Shown: positions 8,666 to 15,799 of the stretch, one piece after another
Position numbering within the stretch: the first letter of the stretch is position 1
Layout of the letters: each line of letters begins with the position of its first letter
From: a virus
Virus record (IMG/VR): IMGVR_UViG_3300010885_005673
Coordinates: 1 to 23,454 of that record
Reading direction: 5' to 3' (one strand)
Length of the DNA stretch: 23,454 nt
Translations under genes and position numbers: made by a program
The notes under the pieces: generated by a model
Seen by the model: the letters and a program-made list of their open reading frames with translations, nothing else
Databases searched by the model: none
Told to the model about the DNA's origin: nothing

Positions 8666-9092
8666 GCAAGCCGACAGATTTCTCTAATTCCGATATCTGT
8701 TTATATACGGAATCTAACTCAAAAGTTGTCCTACTGAGCCTATCTTCATATACTTCTTTATTATATTTGTTTGAAATCTTGTGTTCAAACAAATATTTGT
8801 CATGTTTTAGTGTAAAAAGTTTACTGTCAGTTTGCTCGACCATTGCAAGTAATCCAAACTTCTTCTTTACATGCAATGCAGCAGCAAGGATTGCCATCCT
8901 TACATTTTGGAAACGAGATATTTCTGAACCTAAAGAGTCCGTAAGAGCCCAATAGGTACCTTTAAGATGAATATTAAAGTTATTAACCTTATATCCATTC
9001 TTTGTTGTAATTAGAACCACTGAGTTTTTGGTTGCTTTTACTTGGTCTTCAACGAAGGACTGTATCTTGTGCAGTTGTTTGTTTGTAGCCAT
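8661..9092 (-). CDS. Unknown helical phage protein (143 aa)
   Basis: No family recognised. The protein starts with a basic helix (MATNKQLHKIQSFVEDQVKA), has a central beta-rich part, a helix with VRMAILAAALHVKKKFG (about 64-80), and a C-terminal coiled-coil-like stretch (FELDSVYKQISELEKSVGL). The upstream leader has no clear Shine-Dalgarno sequence. About 40 untranslated bases separate it from the next gene upstream. The stop codon is embedded in the late promoter of the next gene. Confidence 0.75.
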   Translation of the reverse strand: MATNKQLHKIQSFVEDQVKATKNSVVLITTKNGYKVNNFNIHLKGTYWALTDSLGSEISRFQNVRMAILAAALHVKKKFGLLAMVEQTDSKLFTLKHDKYLFEHKISNKYNKEVYEDRLSRTTFELDSVYKQISELEKSVGLQ

Positions 9093-9132
9093 AGTACAAT
9101 ACTAACATACCCAATAACACAAATCAACAAGT

Positions 9133-9414
9133 TTAATGAATTACTTTTATTACATATAACGATAAGCCTATCAATGTAGTTAATAATGAGCCAATAATTG
9201 TCCAACCGATGCCTAGTAGTTTCTTATATGCCTGATTTTCTTTCTCTGCCAACAAGTCTTTAATCTGTTTTACTAATGTTTCGACGTTGGTGAGACGTGT
9301 TTCCATTCTCTCCATGTTATCCTTCATAGCATCATAACGCTGAGCACACAACTCGACATGAGCTTCTAGACTTTCTTTTTCAATATCTGTAGGTATAATA
9401 GGTTGTGTGGTCAT
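9133..9414 (-). CDS. Small coiled-coil protein with C-terminal membrane anchor (93 aa)
   Basis: Residues 10-60 are a charged, heptad-like coiled coil (RYDAMKDNMERMETRLTNVE). Residues about 68-90 (GIGWTIIGSLLTTLIGLSLY) form one transmembrane helix with only a few residues after it. This layout, a cytoplasmic coiled coil with a tail anchor, resembles XhlA-type haemolysin accessory proteins and some phage lysis proteins, but similarity is at the level of architecture only. It has its own late promoter at 9437-9444 and a GGA ribosome-binding site, so late expression fits a lysis or membrane role. No endolysin or holin is adjacent in the window. Confidence 0.75.
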   Translation of the reverse strand: MTTQPIIPTDIEKESLEAHVELCAQRYDAMKDNMERMETRLTNVETLVKQIKDLLAEKENQAYKKLLGIGWTIIGSLLTTLIGLSLYVIKVIH

Positions 9415-9436
9415 TGCAATTCCATGCTTAGGATAT

Positions 9437-9444
9437 TATTTATT
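9437..9444 (-). promoter_or_regulatory. Late promoter element AATAAATA
   Basis: AATAAATA on the minus strand, 22 bases before the ATG of the coiled-coil membrane protein. Same NATAAATA form and spacing as the other late elements in this window; it lies in the 30-base gap between genes. Confidence 0.68.
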
Positions 9445-9816
9445 TTAAAAGGTATAATAAATGTTGCAATTATCACCTGTAGATCTCAAACAACAGGGCG
9501 GAACAATAAAATTATTATAATCTATCATTGGTATTAGATCAGTATCGGATATTAATTTTGCAATGGGACTATGTTCGTCTGCAAACAAATCGGGGTGCTC
9601 TACTTCAAATGTAAAACTCCATATCTTTGTTTGTCCTGTATATGATTTACCAAATTGGTAATTGTCTAGATAATCAATTTGAAAACTGGGAAAATCAATG
9701 ATAAAAGGTTGTGTCTTTAGACTGAGCAATTGGATCAATGTATTCCAATTTCTGATTTCAGATCTCGAACCTTTATTTGGTATATCAAATAGTGTATAGC
9801 AAGTATATGTAGTCAC
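9445..9816 (-). CDS. Conserved small phage protein of unknown function (123 aa)
   Basis: Function unknown. The protein opens with a beta-strand (TYTCYTLFDIPNKG), then RNWNTLIQLLSLKTQPFIID, and a beta-rich middle with many aromatic residues; three cysteines cluster near the C terminus (PPCCLRSTGDNCNIYY). The start is GTG; no ATG is available in frame nearby. A conserved protein with a similar opening occurs, to my recollection, in marine T4-like phages near tail genes. It directly follows the terminator of the 130-residue gene, so it must have its own promoter; TATAAG lies 6 bases before the GTG on the minus strand. Confidence 0.72.
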   Translation of the reverse strand: MTTYTCYTLFDIPNKGSRSEIRNWNTLIQLLSLKTQPFIIDFPSFQIDYLDNYQFGKSYTGQTKIWSFTFEVEHPDLFADEHSPIAKLISDTDLIPMIDYNNFIVPPCCLRSTGDNCNIYYTF

Positions 9817-9845
9817 GACATACTTATACTGCCCAAATTCAAGTC

Positions 9846-9874
9846 AAAAAGAAAGGGCGAATAAACGCCCTTTC
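9846..9874 (-). terminator. Rho-independent terminator
   Basis: On the minus strand a perfect 9-bp stem (GAAAGGGCG / CGCCCTTTC) with a 6-base loop is followed by TTTTT. It lies about 20 bases after the stop of the 130-residue protein gene and ends that transcript. Confidence 0.92.
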
Positions 9875-9894
9875 AATTCTAATATTAACTATTA

Positions 9895-10287
9895 TTATGA
9901 GTATGCTAGCTTGAAACCAACATCGGTTACAAGTGTTGAACCTGCATCCAACTGTGGGCTGCTGTTACCATAACCACCAGCACCGTTACCACCAGTACGG
10001 ATGATGCTCTGTACTGTTGCTGCTGAAAGGTTGTCGCCGCCTTCAATTAGTACGCTAACATTACCAGTTGAATTGTTTTCAATCTGATAACCTAGGATAG
10101 TTGCATTTGCACTAAGCATCTTGAAAATATCCTGAACTGCGCCATTAACGCCTAGTTCGCCACTTACGTCCTTTTGACCTGCTGTACCAGCAATTCTAAT
10201 TCCGAAAGCCTTAGGTGTCTTACCGATTAGACTTACGAAAGTACCAATTGTACCAACACTACCATTTGTGCGATAAAAATCTGCCAT
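9895..10287 (-). CDS. Probable virion structural/decoration protein, single-gene transcription unit (130 aa)
   Basis: The sequence is rich in Gly, Ala, Ser, Thr and Val and low in charge, ends in a beta-rich tail (GSTLVTDVGFKLAYS), and opens with MADFYRTNGSVGTIGTFVSL, a start I associate with small conserved virion-region proteins in T4-like marine phages. It has no cysteine and no membrane segment. The gene stands alone: a late promoter at 10324-10331, a strong ribosome-binding site (GGAGAAATAAG before ATG), and a perfect terminator right after the stop. This arrangement fits a product needed in high copy, such as a head decoration or tail protein. The identity of the structure it belongs to is not shown. 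Confidence 0.78.
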   Translation of the reverse strand: MADFYRTNGSVGTIGTFVSLIGKTPKAFGIRIAGTAGQKDVSGELGVNGAVQDIFKMLSANATILGYQIENNSTGNVSVLIEGGDNLSAATVQSIIRTGGNGAGGYGNSSPQLDAGSTLVTDVGFKLAYS

Positions 10288-10323
10288 CTTATTTCTCCAA
10301 TATTTGCGTGTTTACGCTGTAAA

Positions 10324-10331
10324 TATTTATG
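10324..10331 (-). promoter_or_regulatory. Late promoter element CATAAATA
   Basis: CATAAATA on the minus strand, 36 bases before the ATG of the 130-residue structural gene, in a 59-base gap that holds no gene. Together with the downstream terminator it defines a one-gene late transcript. Confidence 0.75.
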
Positions 10332-10346
10332 TCTGAAGACAAAAAA

Positions 10347-11114
10347 TTACCTAACTGGAGTACCTAAATCAGACAACAAATTTGTCAAAAGTTTCTGTTT
10401 TTCTTTCTTAGATAGTCCATCAACAGATTGCTTTACAACATCAAATGTAACTGGTGCTGCTGCCGGTGCTCCGCCCGGCGCTGCTGGTGCTGCTGGTGCT
10501 CCACCTGGTGCTGGCTTAGTTCTTTTAGGTACTGGCGCTGCTGGTGCTGCTGGTGCTCCACCTGGTGCTGGCTTAGTTCTTTTAGGTACTGGCGCTGCTG
10601 GTGCTGCTGGTGCTGCTGGTGCTCCACCTGGTGCTGGCTTAGTTCTTTTAGGTACTGGCGCTGCTGGTGCTGCTGGTGCTCCACCTGGTGCTCCACCTTG
10701 TGCTGGTGCTGCTGGTGCCGATCCTGCCGGTACTCTAACTCTAGGTTTAGGAGCGCCCGGTGCAGGTGCTGCTGGTGCAGGTGCTGCTGGTGCTCCGCCT
10801 GGTGCTGCTGGTGCTCCGCCTGGTGCTGTCTTAGTTCTTTTAGGTACCGGTGCTGCTGGCGCAGGTGCTCCGCCTTTTGCTGCTGCTCTGCTATTACGCT
10901 TACGAATAGCATTGGGTGTATTGCTAGTTTGGCCTGCTACTTTTCCGCCTGTCTTTTTATTCGCAGTAGCAACTATATTCCCTGGAGTCATCCCAAGTTC
11001 TGCTGCTTTGCGCTTAATATAATCTTCTTTTCCGCTTTTATAAGCAGCCTTAATATCGTCCCAAAAGCCTTCATCTAAAGACTGTTCATTTAAAATTATA
11101 TCACTGATCTTCAT
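10347..11114 (-). CDS. Lys/Ala/Pro-rich repeat protein, candidate internal head protein (255 aa)
   Basis: Residues 1-60 are a helical, charged head. The first residues ([20 protein letters not shown]) look like a capsid-targeting peptide with an L-N-E cleavage-like site at 8-10. Residues about 61-225 are a low-complexity tract built of repeats of the type [19 protein letters not shown], giving evenly spaced Lys-Arg-Thr-Lys clusters in an Ala/Pro/Gly linker, which recalls linker-histone or AlgP-like tails. Residues 226-255 form a compact helical end ([18 protein letters not shown]). Such a protein could bind packaged DNA inside the head; this is inference. The gene overlaps its upstream neighbour by 14 bases. 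A NATAAATA element lies 54 bases before the ATG. Confidence 0.82.
   Translation of the reverse strand: MKISDIILNEQSLDEGFWDDIKAAYKSGKEDYIKRKAAELGMTPGNIVATANKKTGGKVAGQTSNTPNAIRKRNSRAAAKGGAPAPAAPVPKRTKTAPGGAPAAPGGAPAAPAPAAPAPGAPKPRVRVPAGSAPAAPAQGGAPGGAPAAPAAPVPKRTKPAPGGAPAAPAAPAAPVPKRTKPAPGGAPAAPAAPVPKRTKPAPGGAPAAPAAPGGAPAAAPVTFDVVKQSVDGLSKKEKQKLLTNLLSDLGTPVR
10513..10692. repeat. Tandem 57/66-bp coding repeats
   Basis: Three near-identical direct units start at 10513, 10570 and 10636. Each begins GGCTTAGTTCTTTTAGGTAC on the plus strand. Units one and three are 57 bp; the second is 66 bp by one extra GCTGCTGGT triplet set. A diverged fourth copy of the anchor lies at about 10828. The lengths are multiples of three, so the repeats change the length of the encoded Ala/Pro/Lys protein without frameshift. 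Confidence 0.9.
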
Positions 11115-11352
11115 TACGAATCCTTCTGAGACCTCTAATAAATTTGTTAGGATCTTTATTTCTAATACTATTTATTAGTCTACGTTCTAACTCAGAAGCA
11201 TCGTCGCCATCGTAGGATTCGTTTATCATTCTAAGTAAATTAATTGCTGAGTTAATGATATGAGTTGCCCTGCTCTCAATCACAAAATCTTTATCGTGAT
11301 GTGGGACAATGTTACTAATTTCATCTAATATACTACGAGTAGTTTTGCGCAA
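11101..11352 (-). CDS. Conserved small helical protein (83 aa)
   Basis: All-helical, charged and cysteine-free. RSILDEISNIVPHHDKDFVI, then ESRATHIINSAINLLRMI, and ELERRLINSIRNKDPNKFIR look like conserved blocks of a small protein I recall from aquatic T4-like phages, with no known function. The frame is open from a TTG at 11358, but that codon directly touches the GAGGA ribosome-binding site; the TTG at 11352 lies 7 bases after GAGG and is the better start. A late promoter element sits at 11369-11376. The 3' end overlaps the repeat-protein gene by 14 bases, so the two are probably made together. Confidence 0.75.
   Translation of the reverse strand: MRKTTRSILDEISNIVPHHDKDFVIESRATHIINSAINLLRMINESYDGDDASELERRLINSIRNKDPNKFIRGLRRIRNEDQ
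11169..11176 (-). promoter_or_regulatory. Possible internal late promoter element AATAAATA
   Basis: AATAAATA on the minus strand lies inside the 83-residue gene, 54 bases before the ATG of the Ala/Pro/Lys repeat protein. It could give the repeat protein its own late transcript. Being inside a coding region, it is less certain than the intergenic copies. Confidence 0.45.
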
Positions 11353-11368
11353 AATCAATCCTCAAAAT

Positions 11369-11376
11369 TATTTATT
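11369..11376 (-). promoter_or_regulatory. Late promoter element AATAAATA
   Basis: AATAAATA on the minus strand in the gap after the helicase gene, 16 bases before the preferred TTG start of the 83-residue gene. Expected transcription would begin close to the GAGG ribosome-binding site. It separates a late, virion-type block from the replication helicase upstream. Confidence 0.7.
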
Positions 11377-11397
11377 GAAAAACATGTCATATAGAAA

Positions 11398-12783
11398 TTA
11401 ACTCGTAGTTTTGATTTGCGATAACATCTGCTTTAATTTACTGCTTTCGACATTAGCAGTAATCTTAGGTTCTTGTCTTTCTGCTGGTCTTACCACTGGA
11501 TTAGAACGTATCTGTTCCATAATACTGCTGGGCCTCTTAGAAATGCCGCTATCCTCTTCAGTAGCATCCATGATTCGCAATGTATCAACATCAAATTGAA
11601 GTTCGACTTTTTGTCCGACACCACTACTACTGCGTGTCTTCATACACTGTAATTGATATCTACCATGCTCGCGCATTGCACGACTCGTAAAGATACCAAA
11701 CAGGTTATCTGCTGTATTAATCTTACTGATACCGCCACTGATATGACTGTGATCAAATTCGATCTCTTCAACTGCACTGCGATTCAACTGACTGGCTGTC
11801 ACTAACAACATCTGTAATTCTTTAGCAAGATTGCGAACTTCTTCTGCAACATACTTGTCCTTGACGAACAGATCGCTGGGACTTACTTTAGCACTAACTG
11901 GCATCAGTAGATCCATATAATCTAACATAACAAAGTCTAATTTCTTACCAGTCTTAATCTGTAGTTCTTTAAGATAAGCACGAATATCATTTACGTTGCT
12001 CTGTGCAGGCATATACTTGATCTGTAAGTTTCCTGCTTTCTTCCCGACCATACGAATCTTCATGTCCACAGTATCGATTTCTTTGAAGATATCCTTGCTG
12101 CTAATGTTTGCAAGCATACTATCGATGCGCATACTAGTCAGTTCTTCGCTGAGTTCTAGTGTTATATAAACACCGTTAAGTCCTAATAGCATCCAATTCA
12201 CAGCAATGTTCTGCATAAACAAACTCTTACCACTGCCGGATCCGCCAGCAAAGATATTAAGTTCACCTCTGTTAAATCCGCCATATAACAGTTTATCCAG
12301 CGTAGTCCAACCAGTACTGACCTGTCCGTTATTATCTTTAATCTTCATAAGACGTGCCCTGGGATCAGCAAAATAATCCGTTCCCATGTCTTTGGTAAGA
12401 CTAATCTGCACTGCGTCTTTAATCAATTTCTCAACTGGATCATACTCACCTTTTTCTAGCAAGTCTGCTGCTTTTAGAATTGCACGTTCGAGTTCTTTCT
12501 GTCTGGTAAAGCCTTCGAACTCATCAAGGAACCAATTATAGTGATCTTCATTGAGTCCAGGAGCTGGTTGCAGATCACTCTTACATACTGCATTGATCTG
12601 CTCGAACGTAGGCATTGTATTATGCTTTTCGCAATGCGATTTAATAAAGTCTGCAGGCGCTTTCAAACTACGATCAAAGTTTTCTACATTATAGATGTTT
12701 TGAACTCTGACAAAACTCTGAGGATCTTGCATCATCATCTCGAGAAATAACTTCTGGATGCCTGTATCGTACGATGTTGTCAT
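11398..12783 (-). CDS. 41: Replicative DNA helicase, DnaB/T4 gp41 type (461 aa)
   Basis: Hexameric 5'-3' helicase that unwinds DNA at the replication fork with the primase. The RecA-like core is clear: Walker A GGSGSGKS at residues 180-187, the catalytic glutamate in TLELSEEL (about 210), Walker B LDFVMLDYMDLL with Asp288, TASQLNRSAVEE (sensor/DNA-contact region), and the C-terminal MKTRSSSGVG arginine block. Residues 1-100 are the helical N-terminal domain. An upstream GTG at 12798 would add five residues; the ATG at 12783 is preferred because a TATAAT box sits 6 bases before it. A plus-strand radical SAM gene starts divergently just beyond, separating this gene from the primase. Confidence 0.95.
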   Translation of the reverse strand: MTTSYDTGIQKLFLEMMMQDPQSFVRVQNIYNVENFDRSLKAPADFIKSHCEKHNTMPTFEQINAVCKSDLQPAPGLNEDHYNWFLDEFEGFTRQKELERAILKAADLLEKGEYDPVEKLIKDAVQISLTKDMGTDYFADPRARLMKIKDNNGQVSTGWTTLDKLLYGGFNRGELNIFAGGSGSGKSLFMQNIAVNWMLLGLNGVYITLELSEELTSMRIDSMLANISSKDIFKEIDTVDMKIRMVGKKAGNLQIKYMPAQSNVNDIRAYLKELQIKTGKKLDFVMLDYMDLLMPVSAKVSPSDLFVKDKYVAEEVRNLAKELQMLLVTASQLNRSAVEEIEFDHSHISGGISKINTADNLFGIFTSRAMREHGRYQLQCMKTRSSSGVGQKVELQFDVDTLRIMDATEEDSGISKRPSSIMEQIRSNPVVRPAERQEPKITANVESSKLKQMLSQIKTTS

Positions 12784-12789
12784 GCTCTT

Positions 12790-12795
12790 ATTATA
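12790..12795 (-). promoter_or_regulatory. TATAAT -10-like box directly before the helicase start
   Basis: TATAAT on the minus strand, 6 bases (AAGAGC) before the ATG of the helicase gene. A host sigma-70-type -10 here would put the start site at or next to the start codon. No recognisable -35 was identified. Confidence 0.4.
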
Positions 12796-12838
12796 CACTT
12801 ATCTTGCATTTAATGTCATTATATATTACTATATTTTT

Positions 12839-13969
12839 ATGACTTATAAGTACCACATGCTAAGAACAGTCGAGCCTGCAATCGATCCCGCTAATAAAAT
12901 TAGTTTTCTACTAGATTGGGAGATTACACTACGCTGTAATTTGGATTGTAGTTATTGCGGTCCAGAATGGCATGATAATAAATTAAGACACCCCCCACTC
13001 GAAGAATGTTTAAAAACTATAGACTTTATGTTTGAGTATGTCAACATCTATATGCAGAACAAACCAAAATGGGCAAGAGAAGTAATTCTAAATGTCTATG
13101 GGGGAGAAAGTATATTCCACCCTGACATTATAAATGTATACGAAGCAATCAGAGAAAAATATGAAAAGTTTAAAGATGATTGGGTACTAACTATACAAAC
13201 CACTACCAACTTGGTTGCTGGTAAAACACTTATTAATAAGTTAAAAGATCTAATAGATTATTGGACAGTGAGTTATCACAGCGAAGCAAGTCCAAAACAA
13301 AAATCACAAGTCAGACAAAACATCCTTACACTCATTTCAAACAAGAAAAGAGTTAAAGTCATTGTATTGATGAATCCTACTAGGTTTGATGATTCTATCC
13401 AAATGATCGATTTCTGTAAAGAAAATAATATTGAATTCTTGCCAAGACAATTAGACAGGGTCAATGACACTCACATGTATTCTCCCCAACAGATAAATTG
13501 GTTCAATGACTTATATAATAAAAAATCCTTTAATACTGAAGAAATTAAAATTAATAGCAATCACGATGTTAATTTAACTAATGTTGGTAGGGCATGTTGC
13601 GGCGGACGACAAATATGCACAGATGGTAATTTTAAGGAACGTAACTTTTTTATCAAAAATAACTTTACCAACTGGAGTTGTAGTGTTAATTGGTTCTTCC
13701 TCTATATCAGACAGACTTCCAGAGAAGTTTTTCATAACAAAGACTGTCGAATGAAGTTTGATGGAACAGTTGGTCCAATTGGCACAGTAGATCAGGCAGA
13801 TTTAATTTTAGAGAATCTAAGAGATATGATGGGAAAAGATATGCCTGTTATTACCTGTGCTAAGAAATCTTGCTTCTGTGGACTATGTGCTCCAAAAGCA
13901 GACAACAGAGATTCATTTGATAAAATCTTTAAGAAGTATGTTAGTTATCAAGCCAACGCTTCATCATGA
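12839..13969 (+). CDS. Radical SAM protein with C-terminal cysteine-rich (SPASM-like) region (376 aa)
   Basis: The CX3CX2C motif of radical SAM enzymes is present as RCNLDCSYC (Cys33, Cys37, Cys40), followed by a YGGES motif (88-90), so it should bind a 4Fe-4S cluster and S-adenosylmethionine. The C-terminal third has many cysteines (253, 254, 260, 281, 303, 340, 345, 347, 350), ending in CAKKSCFCGLCAPKA, which suggests one or two extra iron-sulphur clusters as in SPASM/twitch proteins. Substrate unknown. The frame is open from 12758, but that extension would run antisense into the helicase 5' end; ATG 12839 or 12857 is more likely, and neither has a Shine-Dalgarno. The 3' end overlaps the primase gene tail-to-tail by 29 bases. 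Confidence 0.85.
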   Translation: MTYKYHMLRTVEPAIDPANKISFLLDWEITLRCNLDCSYCGPEWHDNKLRHPPLEECLKTIDFMFEYVNIYMQNKPKWAREVILNVYGGESIFHPDIINVYEAIREKYEKFKDDWVLTIQTTTNLVAGKTLINKLKDLIDYWTVSYHSEASPKQKSQVRQNILTLISNKKRVKVIVLMNPTRFDDSIQMIDFCKENNIEFLPRQLDRVNDTHMYSPQQINWFNDLYNKKSFNTEEIKINSNHDVNLTNVGRACCGGRQICTDGNFKERNFFIKNNFTNWSCSVNWFFLYIRQTSREVFHNKDCRMKFDGTVGPIGTVDQADLILENLRDMMGKDMPVITCAKKSCFCGLCAPKADNRDSFDKIFKKYVSYQANASS

Positions 13970-14957
13970 GTTGAATTTTAAGATTGTTAGTTTCAACACT
14001 GTTTAGAACACTACGCATTGTAAACAGTTGACCATATTTTTGTACAGCGTCCGAGCAATCTTTAATGTTTGGACCCCAATCTGGAAATGCAACATTCCAT
14101 CCATATTCCATTGCATGTCGAACTAATTCCATGCCTGCTTTATCACGATCTGGAACAACAATAACCTCACGATTCAGGCTATCAACGATATGTGCTTGCG
14201 ATTCGTTGCATTCGTTCGTTAAGATTGATAGCCCATCTACTGCGATCGCATCGAGTACACCTTCGACTACTAAGCAAAACTTAGCATCCTGCTGCTGCCT
14301 ATCATAATTGAATACAAAATGTGGAGGATGTTCTGTGTAGTATTTTCGTTTAGTTGGTACAATGCTGCGCCCGCTATATCCCATGGGTTGCCCTAACCAT
14401 GCAAATGGAACTAATACACGGTTATATACATGTGTTGTCTTATCATTGTGCCACTTGAAGTATTCTATCTTATCTCCAAGTCCTCTCGAATCAACATAAT
14501 CAAGAATAAGCATTGCTTGATCTAAATCTTCCTGGCTAATATCCTGCATGATAAACCAATCTAATAGATCATGCCCCGGACAGATTTCCTTACATTCAAA
14601 TTTTGGAAGTTCTCGGATTACTTCCTTCTTGACATCCATGCTGTTATCAAGTTGTCCCAATGCAAATAAACTGAGACGACGAATTTCATCTTCACCTACA
14701 CCCATCCAGGCCAATAGTTTACGCATCTTAAGAGTGATGCGACGCCCGGGTTGCCAGTTGGCAGTAAACCCGCAGTTAAAACAATGGTAACTGATCCCAC
14801 TTTCTTGCGTGGGTAGCAGACCCCCACGTCCACGCTGGTCGGTATTCTGCCCATTATGGTGACAACAGACAGCATTGGCACTGATCCAGCCAGTGGCAGT
14901 GCTTTTAGTCTTACGACCTCTAGTCCATGCTGATAGTATTTCCTGCTGGATGAACAT
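13941..14957 (-). CDS. 61: DNA primase, T4 gp61 type (338 aa)
   Basis: Makes RNA primers for lagging-strand synthesis together with the gp41-type helicase. The N-terminal zinc-binding site is visible: AVCCHH (Cys31/32, His33/34) and YHCFNCG (Cys59, Cys62). The TOPRIM catalytic part follows with LVVEGVLDAIAVDG (Glu232) and VIVVPDRDKAG (Asp270, Asp272). Length is close to T4 gp61. The ATG is preceded 5 bases upstream by TATAAT at 14963-14968. The radical SAM gene on the other strand overlaps its 3' end, so the helicase and primase, often neighbours, are separated here. Confidence 0.95.
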   Translation of the reverse strand: MFIQQEILSAWTRGRKTKSTATGWISANAVCCHHNGQNTDQRGRGGLLPTQESGISYHCFNCGFTANWQPGRRITLKMRKLLAWMGVGEDEIRRLSLFALGQLDNSMDVKKEVIRELPKFECKEICPGHDLLDWFIMQDISQEDLDQAMLILDYVDSRGLGDKIEYFKWHNDKTTHVYNRVLVPFAWLGQPMGYSGRSIVPTKRKYYTEHPPHFVFNYDRQQQDAKFCLVVEGVLDAIAVDGLSILTNECNESQAHIVDSLNREVIVVPDRDKAGMELVRHAMEYGWNVAFPDWGPNIKDCSDAVQKYGQLFTMRSVLNSVETNNLKIQLMMKRWLDN

Positions 14958-14962
14958 ACTTT

Positions 14963-14968
14963 ATTATA
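14963..14968 (-). promoter_or_regulatory. TATAAT -10-like box directly before the primase start
   Basis: TATAAT on the minus strand, 5 bases (AAAGT) before the primase ATG. The arrangement copies that in front of the helicase gene. No purine-rich ribosome-binding site is present. Confidence 0.4.
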
Positions 14969-14977
14969 ACAGATTAA

Positions 14978-15778
14978 TTATGGTCTGTAAAGTATCTTGT
15001 CTAATGAACCGCTAGTAGTATGAACTCTAAAGCGTACTAGCCCAATCTTACCAACAAAAGTGCTAAACTGGCATCCAGTAAGTTCATCAAAAGCCTGAGT
15101 GTCGATATCAAACCAATCATCTGGATATGCAGTTATAGTAGCACTAAGGCTACCTTGAATTTTTACTGTTCCAGTAAATCCTGATCCATAATACTGTACA
15201 GTCTGCAGAATACTACGAGATTTAACTCGATCTAATACATTGATAGCATCGGATATTATAGTACTTTGATCAGATCGATATCCATTGGAATTGGGGTTGT
15301 TATTATAGAATGGACCAAGTGTTGGTTTTATGCTTGGTCGAAATGTTGGATACACACCATCCACTACTCTTGCTTGTCCCTGAGCATTATAATTGTCATC
15401 ACTATAAATGATTCTGGCTTCGCCTTCGCCACTGTTTAATTGTAGACTGTAGTTGTAGATTCCTGCAGGTAAATCATTTAGATCCATTTGATCCAATGTT
15501 ATATAAGCAGATCCTTTATTAACATATGCTGTTACCAAACGTGTAAAAATCAATTCGCTAGTTGCACTATCAATTAAATTAAAGATGATCGTTGTATCTA
15601 ATAGGTTTTGAAGTTTTTGATCTTGATTCTTGATCAATAACTTAATCTTATTATCGATACCTTTGTAAATCTGTAAGGGCTTTGCATACACTAGCATATT
15701 CTCCCGATTAGGCAGTGCGTCCAGAATAATTACCACATCCATGGTTTGGTTATATAAATATCCTGAGATTGATTGCAC
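14978..15778 (-). CDS. Probable virion structural protein with BppU-like N-terminal domain (266 aa)
   Basis: Residues 15-120 read as an immunoglobulin-like beta-sandwich: LVYAKPLQIYKGIDNKIKLL, then TTIIFNLIDSATSELIFTRL, and YITLDQMDLNDLPAGIYNYS. That order fits the N-terminal domain of baseplate upper proteins and related fibre-connecting proteins. A proline/asparagine-rich linker (about 140-165) leads to a beta-rich C-terminal domain. The start is GTG with GGGG 6 bases upstream; an internal ATG 12 codons in lacks a good ribosome-binding site. A late promoter CATAAATA is 21 bases upstream. Virion role is inferred from fold pattern and late promoter; exact position in the particle is unknown. 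Confidence 0.75.
   Translation of the reverse strand: MQSISGYLYNQTMDVVIILDALPNRENMLVYAKPLQIYKGIDNKIKLLIKNQDQKLQNLLDTTIIFNLIDSATSELIFTRLVTAYVNKGSAYITLDQMDLNDLPAGIYNYSLQLNSGEGEARIIYSDDNYNAQGQARVVDGVYPTFRPSIKPTLGPFYNNNPNSNGYRSDQSTIISDAINVLDRVKSRSILQTVQYYGSGFTGTVKIQGSLSATITAYPDDWFDIDTQAFDELTGCQFSTFVGKIGLVRFRVHTTSGSLDKILYRP
15753..15760 (+). promoter_or_regulatory. Late promoter element TATAAATA (plus strand)
   Basis: An exact T4 late-promoter box, TATAAATA followed by TCC, on the plus strand, 44 bases before the ATG of the 124-residue plus-strand gene. It lies inside the 5' end of the minus-strand structural gene. Confidence 0.72.
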
Positions 15779-15799
15779 TTTAAACCCCGTCTCTTAGAA

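Noticed and set aside
10513-10692. CRISPR-like array
   Set aside because: Repeats are contiguous without unique spacers, are multiples of three, and code for a protein repeat.
10428-11078. Long plus-strand frame rich in Cys and Trp, and a minus-strand His/Gln-rich frame at 10433-10912
   Set aside because: Both are other-frame readings of the GCT/GGT-rich tandem repeats of the Ala/Pro/Lys gene; composition is an artefact and neither has start signals or neighbours.
12758-12838. N-terminal extension of the plus-strand radical SAM protein with a Tyr-rich hydrophobic segment
   Set aside because: It lies antisense to the helicase 5' end and promoter-like box, has no ribosome-binding site, and precedes the conserved part of the protein; a later ATG is more likely.
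12839-13969. Viperin-like antiviral radical SAM enzyme
   Set aside because: The CX3CX2C context (CNLDCSYC) and the cysteine-rich C terminus do not match viperin; there is no nucleotide kinase neighbour.
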